This document shows, piece after piece, positions 55,195-63,870 of a stretch of DNA of 64,000 nucleotides; position 1 is the first letter of the stretch; every line of letters starts with the position of its first letter. The stretch is from Blastopirellula marina DSM 3645 (GTDB taxonomy: Bacteria; Planctomycetota; Planctomycetia; Pirellulales; Pirellulaceae), in contig NZ_CH672377.1 in NCBI RefSeq assembly GCF_000153105.1, forward strand, positions 625,827 to 689,826, read 5' to 3'. The notes beneath the pieces were generated by a model that ran no database searches, had not been told where the DNA came from, and saw only the letters and a program-made list of their open reading frames with translations. Both the position numbers and the translations under genes were made by a program.

Positions 55195-56514
55195 ATGTCG
55201 CGTCGTCCCCTACTGGCCCTGATTTTGCTAACGACGTTCAGCAGCGCCGCTCAGGCCGACTGTTGGCTCACGAATTGGCTCTGTGGCAAAAAGGAAACGC
55301 CGCAACCGGTCGTCGCTGGCTACATGCCGGCCGGGCCTCCACAGCCGTACCAGGTGAACTACGTTCAACCGGCCGCTCCGATGTCCTGTGCGCCGGTCTA
55401 TCAAAACCAGACCTCGGTTCGCTACATCCCCGAGACGCAATACCAAACGACCTACAAGCCGGTTCCGGTCACCGTTTACCAACCGACCACGGTCTACCTG
55501 CCCGGCAGCAACGTGCCGACCTTGGCCTACAACGGTTGCACGACTTACCGCTGGGAGACCGAACGTGTTCCGTACACGACTTACAAACCGGTAATTCAAA
55601 ACGTCCAGACGCAGGTCAACAGTTGTGCGACGGTTGGCTACATGCAGGCTGCTCCCGCAATGCAAGGAGCCCCGGCTGTCGTGGGTTCCTGCAACAACTG
55701 CAATGGCGCGGCGCCCTCGCCGTACGCAGCGCAAGGACAGCCGATGCAGTCGTATCCCGGCGGCCAAGGACAGTGGGTTCCGGCCCAAGGGGGCGGGGCC
55801 AGCTCGATGGTCAATCCGCCTTCGACCTATCCGCAAGGCGCCGCTCAGCCGATGCCCAACTCGCAATACAACGTCGCTCCCTATCAGGGCGGAGCTCCCC
55901 AGCAAAGCCAACCGTACCAAGGTCAACCCTACCAAGGGTCTTCGCCAGCCGACCAACCGCCGGCCCTCAATCCCAACGAAGTCACCCCGCCCAACTACAA
56001 CAACCGCAGCACGCTGCGTGTCACGCCAGAAAACAACTCGGTCCTCCGCCCGACGCCGGGCGCAACAATCATCAACCCTTCCCCGCAACCGAGCACGACG
56101 CCGTCGATCGGATCTGGCGCAGCGCCGATGACAACGCCGGGCACGACTTCGCCCAGCACGCCGCCCCCCAGCAACACGCAATCCCTCGGAACGCCGTTTA
56201 CGCCGTACGCTCCGTCGTCGTCGCAAACCACTCAGGCGCCCTCGACAGTTCCCAGCGGCGCTGCTCGACCGCAACTCAATCCGTTGATCAAGCCGATTCC
56301 CGATCCTGACTACTACCCGACCCACACGACGCCGCAAGATCAGGCCCCGGCGCTGCTGAACCCGCACGACAAATCAGCGTTTTTGCCGACGGCCAAAATC
56401 GTGCCGATCGCATGGGACGAAGTCACGACGCCGACCGTTCGCGAAGTGAGCTACGAAACGCCAACCGTTTCGATCCCCGCCAAAAAGAGCAGCTGGCATC
56501 AAATCGGCCGCTAG
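55195..56514 (+). CDS. Exported Pro/Gln/Tyr-rich surface protein
   Basis: The 439-residue product has a signal peptide (MSRRPLLALILLTTFSSAAQ). A Tyr/Pro-rich region follows (ETQYQTTYKPVPVTVYQPTT, RVPYTTYKPVIQNVQTQV) with paired Cys residues, then a long Pro/Gln/Gly/Ser-rich, low-complexity region. Such proteins are common on planctomycete surfaces and are thought to be structural. The other long frames on both strands here are shadows of its composition. ATG 55195 fits the signal peptide. A terminator follows. Confidence 0.88.
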   Translation: MSRRPLLALILLTTFSSAAQADCWLTNWLCGKKETPQPVVAGYMPAGPPQPYQVNYVQPAAPMSCAPVYQNQTSVRYIPETQYQTTYKPVPVTVYQPTTVYLPGSNVPTLAYNGCTTYRWETERVPYTTYKPVIQNVQTQVNSCATVGYMQAAPAMQGAPAVVGSCNNCNGAAPSPYAAQGQPMQSYPGGQGQWVPAQGGGASSMVNPPSTYPQGAAQPMPNSQYNVAPYQGGAPQQSQPYQGQPYQGSSPADQPPALNPNEVTPPNYNNRSTLRVTPENNSVLRPTPGATIINPSPQPSTTPSIGSGAAPMTTPGTTSPSTPPPSNTQSLGTPFTPYAPSSSQTTQAPSTVPSGAARPQLNPLIKPIPDPDYYPTHTTPQDQAPALLNPHDKSAFLPTAKIVPIAWDEVTTPTVREVSYETPTVSIPAKKSSWHQIGR

Positions 56515-56539
56515 TGATTCCGGTAAGCAAAAGCCATCG

Positions 56540-56567
56540 AAAGCCTGACGAGAGTCAGGCTTTTTTT
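56540..56567 (+). terminator. Rho-independent terminator
   Basis: A stem AAAGCCTGAC/GTCAGGCTTT with loop GAGA is followed by T-rich DNA (TTTTTTTGTG) directly after the Pro/Gln-rich gene. Confidence 0.92.
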
Positions 56568-56572
56568 GTGCC

Positions 56573-56955
56573 AAAAATTGTCCATTGACAAAGCGCACGC
56601 ACCCAGCGTCAACTACAAAAATCGTAGGGTGGGTGCAGCAAAACCGCGATCGATTTCACCATCGCCAACCAACACGACCGGTTTGCGTAACCCACCAGAA
56701 CCTGCTTGAGAACCGATCATCGGTGGGTTGCGCAAGCGGTGATGTGGTTCGAAATTGGTGGCCGGAAATCGCTTGCTCCACCCACCCTACATCTTGCTCT
56801 ACCCGCGCTACGTCGCGCAAAAATTGTCTCTTGACGAAGCGCACAAAACTGGGGTCGACTACCCAAACTGTAGGGTCCGCCGTGCGGGCCAATGGCCTGC
56901 GCGATTGCCTGCAAATCGGCGAACGGCGCCCGGTGGTCCGGACAGCGGATCCTAC
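56573..56955. repeat. Repeat cluster (C-A-C-B) upstream of the AAA ATPase gene
   Basis: Four repeat units lie here. C1 (56573-56630) and C2 (56819-56876) are direct copies of about 58 bases with the shared opening AAAAATTGTC and GACAAAGCGCAC/GACGAAGCGCAC. A (56624-56790) is an inverted repeat, each half about 70 bases, ended by GTAGGGTGGGTG and CACCCACCCTAC. B (56870-56955) is a shorter inverted repeat ended by GTAGGGTCCGCC and GCGGATCCTAC. Translating this DNA yields the spurious extension of the following gene. No transposase is visible. Confidence 0.8.
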
Positions 56956-56998
56956 AACGATGGTGTTATTTCGACTTTTCGTGGGGAGGCAATTTGTG

Positions 56999-58567
56999 AT
57001 GACACTCAACCAACTTCGTCGGCTGATCGCCCGTTTGTGCGCTGATCCCACGACGCGAAGCGTCGACCTTCAGACGCGTAATCTAACGCGCGGCGAAATC
57101 GCCGAAGCGCGGTGGCTCGCCGTGGTGTTGATGCGGTCTGATCTCTTTTCGACTTGCCCGCTGCGGCCTGAACATTTTCAACATCAGACGCACTTTGACA
57201 TCTTCCGCGCGATGCTGCAAATGCAATCGCGCCGGATCCGCTGCAACGATCTGCCGGAGCTCCTCGCGCGGCTCGATGTCGCAGGATATCCCGAAGAAAG
57301 TGCGCTCGAAATGCTGAGCGAGGTCTTGCATTGCCGCGGCCAGATTAAAAATTTTGACGACTATACGGCGACGCTCGAAAAGCGTTTTCAGGCGCATCAG
57401 GCGGCCGAGTTGACGCTGCCCAATAGCGAACTCGTCCGGCTCGATACGGCCGGCGGCGCCAGTCCGTTTCAAACGTTGACCACCGCCGAATTGATCGCCC
57501 AGCAAGAACCGCTGCAGTGGTTGGCGCCGGGGATATTCGTGCAAAACGAACCGGCGGTGATCGTCGGGCCGAGCAAAAGCATGAAGTCCTCGATCGCCGT
57601 CGATCTGTGCGCGGCGCTGGCGAGCGGCGGCCAATTCTTGGGGCAGTTCACCGCTGATCGTCCGTTTCGCGTCGGCTATGTCAGCCGTCATGACGAGCGG
57701 CAAGCGCTGTCCGGTCTCGCCGGGCGGTGGAGCGAAGCGGGCGGCGTCGATTCGAGCAAGTTGCCGAATCTGATTTGGTCGCTGTTGGTCGCCGACGCGG
57801 CCGATCCGGCGCACTTGGATCAGCTGCGCGACTGGATCCGTGGTAATGAACTCGAAGTGGTTGTGATCGATGCGGTGCGGCTGACTTCAGCCGGCAAGCA
57901 GGCGCAGGCCAAGCAGCTGTGCAACCTGGTCGGCTGCTGCAAAGCGGCCGGCGCGACGCCGATCTTATGTTGTCAGTCCCACAAAGCGATCCCCCGCGGC
58001 GCGACCTTGGCGACCGATGTCGCAGCGAGTCTCGATTTCGCGCGGCAGTGGATGTTGCTGCAGCGCCGCGAAACGTATTCGCCCGGCAGCGGTCAGCATC
58101 GGTTACGTCTCACCTACGGCGGCTGCGCCGGCCAAGGAGGCGAATGGGGCGTCGATATCGACGAGGGAAAATTAGAAGATCCGCAAGGGAGAAGTTGGCA
58201 AATCACGCTGCGCGATGTCGAGTCGATCGAAGTCGAAGCGGCGGCCAACGCCGCGGCCGCCCACGACCAACGATTGCAAACCAAAATTCACGCGACGCTG
58301 ACCCACGTCGAAGCGACGCAAGCCACCAAATCGCGGATCCGCGAACAATGCGGCATCAACGGAAGTCGCTTCGCGGCCGCGTGGGATCGCTTGCTTGCGT
58401 TGGGAAAAATTAAACCGATGGAGTCCTCCGAGCAAAAACCGAAACGCGCGCCGATCTATCGGTGGATCGACCGCTCGAGCCCGCCAGAAAAAAACGAAGC
58501 GGTCCGGTCCGCTCCCGACGTCGATATCGGGCGTAGGGTCCGCTGTGCAGACAAGAGAAGTGCGTAA
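56999..58567 (+). CDS. AAA-type ATPase with DnaB-like N-terminal region (RepA/AAA_25-like), repeat-flanked
   Basis: ATG 56999 follows GGGGAGG; the frame is open to 56585, but that part is translated repeat DNA. The 522-residue product has a DnaB-N-like helical region (about 50-125: LRPEHFQHQTHFDIFRAM; NFDDYTATLEKRFQAHQ). The RecA-like ATPase has an unusual Walker A, VGPSKSMKSS (about 189-198), Walker B EVVVIDAVRL and a following QSHKAI. The C-terminus (RRVRCADKRSA) is encoded by the B' repeat. It is a RepA/DnaB-like replication or recombination ATPase by inference; the repeats on both sides suggest a mobile or exchanged cassette. Confidence 0.82.
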   Translation: MTLNQLRRLIARLCADPTTRSVDLQTRNLTRGEIAEARWLAVVLMRSDLFSTCPLRPEHFQHQTHFDIFRAMLQMQSRRIRCNDLPELLARLDVAGYPEESALEMLSEVLHCRGQIKNFDDYTATLEKRFQAHQAAELTLPNSELVRLDTAGGASPFQTLTTAELIAQQEPLQWLAPGIFVQNEPAVIVGPSKSMKSSIAVDLCAALASGGQFLGQFTADRPFRVGYVSRHDERQALSGLAGRWSEAGGVDSSKLPNLIWSLLVADAADPAHLDQLRDWIRGNELEVVVIDAVRLTSAGKQAQAKQLCNLVGCCKAAGATPILCCQSHKAIPRGATLATDVAASLDFARQWMLLQRRETYSPGSGQHRLRLTYGGCAGQGGEWGVDIDEGKLEDPQGRSWQITLRDVESIEVEAAANAAAAHDQRLQTKIHATLTHVEATQATKSRIREQCGINGSRFAAAWDRLLALGKIKPMESSEQKPKRAPIYRWIDRSSPPEKNEAVRSAPDVDIGRRVRCADKRSA

Positions 58568-58615
58568 GCGTGTGAGCGTTTTTGCAGGGCTGATGGTCCG
58601 CACAGCGGACCCTAC
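58533..58615. repeat. Repeat B', overlapping the end of the ATPase gene
   Basis: The arms GTAGGGTCCGCTGTGC (58533-58548) and GCACAGCGGACCCTAC (58600-58615) are a perfect 16-base inverted repeat separated by 51 bases. It matches the B element upstream of the gene in both arms and spacing class. The last dozen codons and the stop of the ATPase gene lie in its left arm and loop. Confidence 0.85.
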
Positions 58616-58640
58616 TTACTACTTACCGAACTGGCGGAAC

Positions 58641-58710
58641 CCGTGGGTTGCGCAAGCGGCGATGGTTTTTGAAATGGGGGGCTGGAAATCGCTTGCTTCA
58701 CCCACGCTAC
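58641..58710. repeat. Repeat A', downstream copy of half of element A
   Basis: These 70 bases match 56721-56790 base for base without gaps: 59 of 70 identical by hand alignment, in the same orientation. This is the right half of element A, so the ATPase gene sits between direct copies of it. Confidence 0.85.
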
Positions 58711-58844
58711 GGCTTATCGTTGGATTGAGCGATTGAGTCCTGCAAAAAAATACGAAGGGGTCCGGTCCTGGCCGGGGTGTTGATCATCGCGGGCCGCGTC
58801 GGCTAGGCTGATTTGCTTCGACGCCGCGCCGCAGGAACTATAAG

Positions 58845-60575
58845 ATGACTAACGAACAAATCGCCAATCGTTTTGAGACGCTCGCCGACCTTTTGGAATT
58901 CGACGGGGCCAACTCGTTTCGGGTGCGCGCCTATCGCAATGCGGCTCGGACGATCCATGATCTGGGCGACCCCTTGGCGACCATGGTCGAGCAAGGCCGC
59001 GATCTTACCGACTTGGACGGCATCGGCGACGATCTGGCGAAAAAGATCCTCGTGATGGTCGAAACCGGCAAGCTGCCCCAGTTGGACGATCTGTTGAAAA
59101 AGGTCCCCGCCACCGTGTTGGCGATCTTGCGGATTCCAGGTCTGGGGCCGAAGAAAGCGGCGGTCCTTCACAAAGAACTGGGGATCAACGATCTCGAACA
59201 ACTCAAGGCCGCCTGTCAGGAGCATCGCGTCAAAGAGTTGAAAGGCTTTGGCGCCAAAACCGAAGAGACGATCCTGAAAGGGATCAAGATCGCCGCGGCG
59301 GCCGATGAGCGGACCTATTGGTCGAAGGCCGATCTGGTCGTGCATGACTTGTTGTCGCATCTCCAGTCATGCGCCAGCATCGAACGCATTGAGCCTGCCG
59401 GCAGTTATCGCCGCGGCAAAGAAACGATCGGGGATATCGATATTCTCACCGTTTCGACCAATGCGCAAGAGGTGATGGACCGGTTCGCTCAGTTTCCGCT
59501 GGTCGAAGAGACGATTGCCCGCGGCGAAACAAAAATGTCGGTCCGCTTAGAAACCGGCTTGCAAGTCGATCTGCGCGTTGTCCCTGCCGAATCGTTTGGC
59601 GCGGCGCTGCAATACTTTACCGGCTCCAAAGAGCACAACGTCCATGTTCGCAGTATCGCCAAGCAAAAGGGGCTGAAGGTGAGCGAATGGGGCGTGTTTC
59701 GTGTCGCTGACGACGGGGAAGAAACGTATCTGGTCGGCGCCGAAGAAGCCGACGTGTACGCCGCGCTCGACCTGCCCTGCTTTCCGCCGGAGATTCGCGA
59801 AAATCGGGAAGAGTTCCGCTGGGCCGAGTCGGGCAAGCTGCCGGATCTCATCGTCGAAAGTGACCTGCAAGGAGACCTGCACATGCACACGCAGGCCAGC
59901 GACGGCGCCAACACGCTGGCCGAAATGGTCGCCGCCGCGCGCGAAAAGGGGCTGAAATTTATTGCGATTACCGACCACTCGCAACGCGTTACGATGGCCA
60001 ACGGTCTCAACAGCGAACGGTTGCTGGAACAATGGAAGCTGATCGACGAATTTCGGAAATCGATCGACGATGACTTTCTCGTGCTGAAGGGAATCGAGTG
60101 CGATATCCTCGAGCAAGGAGGAATGGACCTGCCCGACGAAGTGTTGGCCCAGGCCGACTGGGTGATCGGCAGCGTTCACTACGGTCAAAATCAATCGAAA
60201 CGGCAGATCACCGATCGGATTGTCGGCGCCCTGGAAAACCCGCACGTTTGCATGATCGCCCACCCGACGGGACGCCTAATCAACAACCGTCCGCCGTACG
60301 AGGTCGATTTGGAAGAAGTCTATCAAGCGGCGATCGCCAACCGCAAGTTTTTAGAATTGAACGCGGCGCCCAAGCGTCTTGATTTGAACGACGTCTACTG
60401 CGCCGCCGCGAAGCAGCGCGGCATTCCGATCGTGATCAATACCGACGCGCATCGGACCGAAGGTCTGGCCCAAGCCCGCTATGGCATTTTGCAAGCGCGT
60501 CGCGGCGGGCTGACCAAAGCGGACGTCGCGAACACCCGCAGTTGGGCCGAGATGCAGAAGATGCTCGGCCGTTAG
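58845..60575 (+). CDS. polX: Family X DNA polymerase with C-terminal PHP exonuclease (PolX)
   Basis: ATG 58845 follows CAGGAAC. The 576-residue enzyme has helix-hairpin-helix segments (DLTDLDGIGDDLAKKI; RIPGLGPKKAAVLHKELGIN). The polymerase palm motif is GSYRRGKETIGDIDIL (about 186-201), with the metal-binding Asp pair. The C-terminal PHP domain begins DLHMHTQASDG (about 345) and continues ITDHSQ, KGIECDIL, IAHPTGR and NTDAHR. In bacteria PolX fills short gaps in base excision repair and has a Mn-dependent 3'-5' exonuclease in the PHP domain. Length and motifs are those of an active enzyme. Confidence 0.95.
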   Translation: MTNEQIANRFETLADLLEFDGANSFRVRAYRNAARTIHDLGDPLATMVEQGRDLTDLDGIGDDLAKKILVMVETGKLPQLDDLLKKVPATVLAILRIPGLGPKKAAVLHKELGINDLEQLKAACQEHRVKELKGFGAKTEETILKGIKIAAAADERTYWSKADLVVHDLLSHLQSCASIERIEPAGSYRRGKETIGDIDILTVSTNAQEVMDRFAQFPLVEETIARGETKMSVRLETGLQVDLRVVPAESFGAALQYFTGSKEHNVHVRSIAKQKGLKVSEWGVFRVADDGEETYLVGAEEADVYAALDLPCFPPEIRENREEFRWAESGKLPDLIVESDLQGDLHMHTQASDGANTLAEMVAAAREKGLKFIAITDHSQRVTMANGLNSERLLEQWKLIDEFRKSIDDDFLVLKGIECDILEQGGMDLPDEVLAQADWVIGSVHYGQNQSKRQITDRIVGALENPHVCMIAHPTGRLINNRPPYEVDLEEVYQAAIANRKFLELNAAPKRLDLNDVYCAAAKQRGIPIVINTDAHRTEGLAQARYGILQARRGGLTKADVANTRSWAEMQKMLGR

Positions 60576-60594
60576 GGTTTTTACTCGACGAAAG

Positions 60595-61503
60595 TTAGGC
60601 GAGCGCTTTGCGGAGCGTCTCGACAAACTTTGGGCACTCTTCGCGTGGATCGCCGGCTTCTTCGTATTCCAAAACGACAAAGCCGCGATAGTTGGCGTCC
60701 CGTAAGATTTTGGCGATGCGGGCAAAGTCGGTCGGAACCTTTTTGCCGTCCGGCCCCGAGACGACCACTTTCACTTGCACGTTCAACGCGTAAGGCGCGA
60801 CTTTGGCGAGATCGCCATAGATGTCTTCACCATGAAAATTGCCGGTATCCAGATTGACGCCAAACCAGGGGCTATCGACCGCTTTCACCAGTTTCAACAG
60901 CCCGGCGGCCGTCGCCGTGGGACCACCATGATTTTCGAGCGCGAGAAAGACCCCCTGCTTGGCCGCATAGTCGCAGACTTCCTGCATCCCGGCGACCATC
61001 AACCGATGCGACTCGTCGGGCGCAATCCCTTTCTTCGCATGGCCCGCGAAGATGCGAATCACCGGCGCCGAGAGAATCGCGGCGTTGTCGATCCACATTT
61101 TGACGTCCGCAATTTGTTTGTCGCGCTGCTCGCCGTCGGGATGTCCAAAGTCGTTGCCGACGGCGGTGCCGCTGATGCTCATACCGAGGAGAAACGCCTG
61201 ACGTTTCAGTTCGCGAAGTTGTGCCGGCGAAACGTTCGGCGGAAAGTAGTACGACGTCAACTCGGTTCCGTCGAGTTGCATCTTGGCGCAGTCGTCAATA
61301 AAGTCGGCCATCGTCAACTGGGGCTTGTCTCCTTGCAGCAGTTTTCGATAGCTATAGGCGGCCAGACTCAACTTGAACATCGGCGCAGTCCGCTGGGTGA
61401 TCGGCTCGGCGGCGGTCGCGAGTTGCGGTGCACTCCATGCCGCGGCGGCGATTGCCCCCGAAGCGGCGATCCATTGACGACGATTGATGGGGAAGTCGTT
61501 CAC
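60595..61503 (-). CDS. Exported sugar phosphate isomerase/epimerase-like TIM-barrel protein
   Basis: The 302-residue product begins with a twin-arginine-like leader (NRRQWIAASGAIAAAAWSAP). The AP-endonuclease-2/xylose-isomerase-like barrel carries likely metal-binding residues (LALENHGGPT; FGVNLDTGNFHGED; VVLEYEEAGDP). Planctomycetes encode many such exported isomerase-like proteins beside sugar-degradation genes. The substrate is unknown. It is convergent with polX, 19 bases apart. Confidence 0.9.
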   Translation of the reverse strand: MNDFPINRRQWIAASGAIAAAAWSAPQLATAAEPITQRTAPMFKLSLAAYSYRKLLQGDKPQLTMADFIDDCAKMQLDGTELTSYYFPPNVSPAQLRELKRQAFLLGMSISGTAVGNDFGHPDGEQRDKQIADVKMWIDNAAILSAPVIRIFAGHAKKGIAPDESHRLMVAGMQEVCDYAAKQGVFLALENHGGPTATAAGLLKLVKAVDSPWFGVNLDTGNFHGEDIYGDLAKVAPYALNVQVKVVVSGPDGKKVPTDFARIAKILRDANYRGFVVLEYEEAGDPREECPKFVETLRKALA

Positions 61504-61552
61504 GGGGCGGTTCTCCTACCTGCAAATGGATGGGCGAGACGTCGAAGCGACG

Positions 61553-62551
61553 TTAGGCGTGGGCGGGAATTTTTTTGCTGCTCGACGCAGCGTTTTCGTC
61601 GCCAGTGGTCGCATCCCCTGGGGGACGGACGGCCAGCGGAGTGAAAAACGCCAAGTTCATGACCAGCATCAGCAGCGCGAGTAGCCAATTGCCGCTCGCT
61701 AAAGCGTACAAAATCCAAATCGGGATGGATACGGCGATCATCAGAGGGCGGAGCGGACGGACCCAAATCGCCACGGGATAGGCCAGCTCAAACAACACGA
61801 TCGCGTGCGTCCAGGCATAGACCACCAACGGGCTGCTGCGGAGAAATTTGAAATCGATCAGCGGCGAGTCGGGTCGCGCCAGCACGTTCCACATCGCGGC
61901 GCCGTTCCACCAGATGTAGCTCGCCCCCAACTTGCTGAGGGCCATCATCACGAAAAACATCGACAGATGAACCTGCATGAGGCGAATCGCGATATTTGCG
62001 GCGTACGTCTTGCCGATCGTCGGTTTGCCCAGGCGCTTTCGCCAGACGCTATCGATCGAGTAATGAGCGCCGCACGGCCCCAGACATAAGTACAGCATCA
62101 GCGGACAGAGAATCGGTTCGATCAATCCGGTCAATACGATCGGCGATCGCTGGGCGTACGACAACACGAGGATGAACGATGCGACCGCCGTGAAGCGAGA
62201 AAAGAGCCCGCCGGCAAACGCCAACAGCGTCAGGATGGTGACCGCGTGCAAGATCCACAGATCGGTCGGATCTTGGAAATAGTAGAGGAGCGACCAGTAG
62301 GAAGCGCCGCTTTCGGGATCGTTGATCCCGCTAATCTCGTAGACGCGAGATACCGGCAACACGCCGTCGGCGGCGAACCAGAAGGTCAAATCGGTCGTAT
62401 AGCCGAGCACATACAACAGTGCGATGCAGGCGATGCCGATACGCAGCATGCTTAACGTTTTGGCCTCCGCCGCACGGAACCAAAATTGAGTCCACGATTC
62501 GGTGACGCAGCGAGACAGGTCGGCGAAGTATTCTTGGATGGCGACGATCAC
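61553..62551 (-). CDS. HTTM-domain membrane protein (vitamin K-dependent carboxylase-like)
   Basis: The frame is open to 62632, but GTG 62551, overlapping the TGA stop of the preceding gene (GTGA), is the likely start. The 332-residue product has six or seven membrane helices and the conserved HTTM pattern: MLRIGIACIALLYVLGY, YWSLLYYFQDPTDLWILHAV, NIAIRLMQVHLSMFFVMMAL and WWNGAAMWNVLARPD. The family is related to gamma-glutamyl carboxylase but its bacterial role is unknown. It is translationally coupled to the gene upstream. Confidence 0.9.
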   Translation of the reverse strand: MIVAIQEYFADLSRCVTESWTQFWFRAAEAKTLSMLRIGIACIALLYVLGYTTDLTFWFAADGVLPVSRVYEISGINDPESGASYWSLLYYFQDPTDLWILHAVTILTLLAFAGGLFSRFTAVASFILVLSYAQRSPIVLTGLIEPILCPLMLYLCLGPCGAHYSIDSVWRKRLGKPTIGKTYAANIAIRLMQVHLSMFFVMMALSKLGASYIWWNGAAMWNVLARPDSPLIDFKFLRSSPLVVYAWTHAIVLFELAYPVAIWVRPLRPLMIAVSIPIWILYALASGNWLLALLMLVMNLAFFTPLAVRPPGDATTGDENAASSSKKIPAHA

Positions 62552-63210
62552 GATTGGCTCTCCACAGCAGGCGCGACATGTTCCAGCGACGAACGTTTCA
62601 GAACTTGCACCTGACCATCGCGATCGAGCCAAACGTCGGCCTCGTAGACCGTCTCGAAATAGCTGGCGGCGTCGGGATCTTCGGCTGCTCCGGCTGCGAG
62701 TTCCATCGGTTGAAACATGTGCCTGCGAAGGCGAAAGACGCCGCGCGTCGCGCCGGTTTCCTGAAACGTATGAGCAGCGAGCGATTTGGCGAACTGAGCC
62801 GGCGGAGCGTCTTCGCCGATGCGAACTTGTAACGCGATGTAAATGGCCAGCAGACGCAACCGTTGTTGGGCTTGCGACCCGGCGGCGAACTGATCGTTAA
62901 TGGTCACCGTTTCGCCGGCGCGTTCTCCTTCGGTCAGCTCGATCACCAGCAGATGATCGTCGCTGAAAGGTTCACCGCTATGAATGTAATAGGGAGATCC
63001 CGTCACGCTGATCGCCAGCGATTCGCCCATGACCGCCTGGTAAAGTCCCCCTAGGCGTTTATGGAGTCCCGACATGTATTCGTTACCAAGCGGGCAACTC
63101 AGCAAGACCCATAGTCCAAAGAGATAGGCAATCAGCGCAAGCGAGAGAAGCGATCGCGCGTTGCTCGACAGGGGCTGAGGATCAGGTGTTGTCGGTTGGG
63201 GTAGAGGCAT
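62548..63210 (-). CDS. Membrane-anchored partner of the HTTM protein, unknown function
   Basis: ATG 63210 is used (TTG 63219 precedes it in frame). The product of about 220 residues has one membrane helix near residue 30 (LLSLALIAYLFGLWVLLSCP). A soluble domain follows (PYYIHSGEPFSDDHLLVIEL, QQRLRLLAIYIALQVRIG, YFETVYEADVWLDRDGQVQV). No family was recognised. Its stop overlaps the HTTM start, so the two are made together, as often seen for HTTM proteins and small companions. It is probably periplasmic. Confidence 0.8.
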   Translation of the reverse strand: MPLPQPTTPDPQPLSSNARSLLSLALIAYLFGLWVLLSCPLGNEYMSGLHKRLGGLYQAVMGESLAISVTGSPYYIHSGEPFSDDHLLVIELTEGERAGETVTINDQFAAGSQAQQRLRLLAIYIALQVRIGEDAPPAQFAKSLAAHTFQETGATRGVFRLRRHMFQPMELAAGAAEDPDAASYFETVYEADVWLDRDGQVQVLKRSSLEHVAPAVESQS

Positions 63211-63294
63211 TTGCTTCAATTTGGGTAGGCAGGCAAATTTGCAGTGCCCTTTAGTCTAATCAATTCAGGGCCGTGTTAAATTAGGTAAGCGCAT

Positions 63295-63328
63295 AAAAAA
63301 ATCGGACTCCCAAGGTTGGGAGCCCGAT
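63295..63328 (-). terminator. Rho-independent terminator for the Cys-rich gene
   Basis: On the minus strand ATCGGGCTCCCAA pairs with TTGGGAGTCCGAT (one mismatch) around a very short loop, followed by seven T. It ends the leftward transcript of the Cys-rich gene. Confidence 0.88.
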
Positions 63329-63402
63329 CTTTGTCTGCATCGTAGGGTTATGCGGCGCCGATCGTCACAGGGCAACCGAACTGTTGCATTTCCCCATGTC
63401 GA

Positions 63403-63870
63403 CTAGCGACGGAAGCTGACGGTGTGGACGCGAACCGGCATACGAATGCTGGCTTCGGCCGGGGGAGCCGGAGCTTCGTCGCTCGGGCTAACTTCGGGAG
63501 GAGCCGGGGCTTCTTCCGGAGCGGCACAGGACGGTTCCGGAGCGCAGCAGGTCGGTTCCGGGGCACAAGCCGGTTCCGGCGCACAGCAGGTCGGTTCCGG
63601 AGCGCAACAGGTCGGCTCAGCCGAGCAGCTGCACTTGCACTTGTGACCGAACAGACCGCAGCAGCGATCGCGTTTCGCAAACAAACCGTGACACTTCTCA
63701 CGGCACTTGTGACCAAACAGGCCACAGCAGCTCTTCACGCCACAGCAAGCCGGAGCTTCACTGCAACCATTGCAACCCCAGGCGGCGGTCGCCTCACGCT
63801 CACCACCGACCAAGGAAATTCCGACGATCGCGAAGAAGATCGCGATGCCAAGTCCAAAAATGCGATTCAT
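63403..63870 (-). CDS. Exported Cys-rich, proline-repeat protein
   Basis: ATG 63870 follows GGAGG. The 155-residue product has a signal peptide (MNRIFGLGIAIFFAIVGISL). Repeated Cys motifs follow: CCGLFGHKC twice with CHGLFAKRD between, then four CAPEPTC-type repeats and a Pro/Ala/Glu-rich tail ending MPVRVHTVSFRR. Cysteine content is very high, so disulfides or metal binding at the surface are likely. Small Cys-rich repeats of this sort are seen in planctomycete exported proteins. No defined family was recognised. Confidence 0.85.
   Translation of the reverse strand: MNRIFGLGIAIFFAIVGISLVGGEREATAAWGCNGCSEAPACCGVKSCCGLFGHKCREKCHGLFAKRDRCCGLFGHKCKCSCSAEPTCCAPEPTCCAPEPACAPEPTCCAPEPSCAAPEEAPAPPEVSPSDEAPAPPAEASIRMPVRVHTVSFRR

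Noticed and set aside
55228..56367. 379-residue minus-strand and 378-residue plus-strand frames over the Pro/Gln-rich gene
   Set aside because: Low-complexity sequence opens several frames; only the frame at 55195 has a signal peptide.
56585..56998. N-terminal extension of the AAA ATPase
   Set aside because: It is a translation of repeat elements C, A and B; the ribosome site GGGGAGG lies directly before ATG 56999.
56573..58710. CRISPR array or IS element around the ATPase gene
   Set aside because: The repeats are not regularly spaced like CRISPR units and no transposase or cas gene is present.
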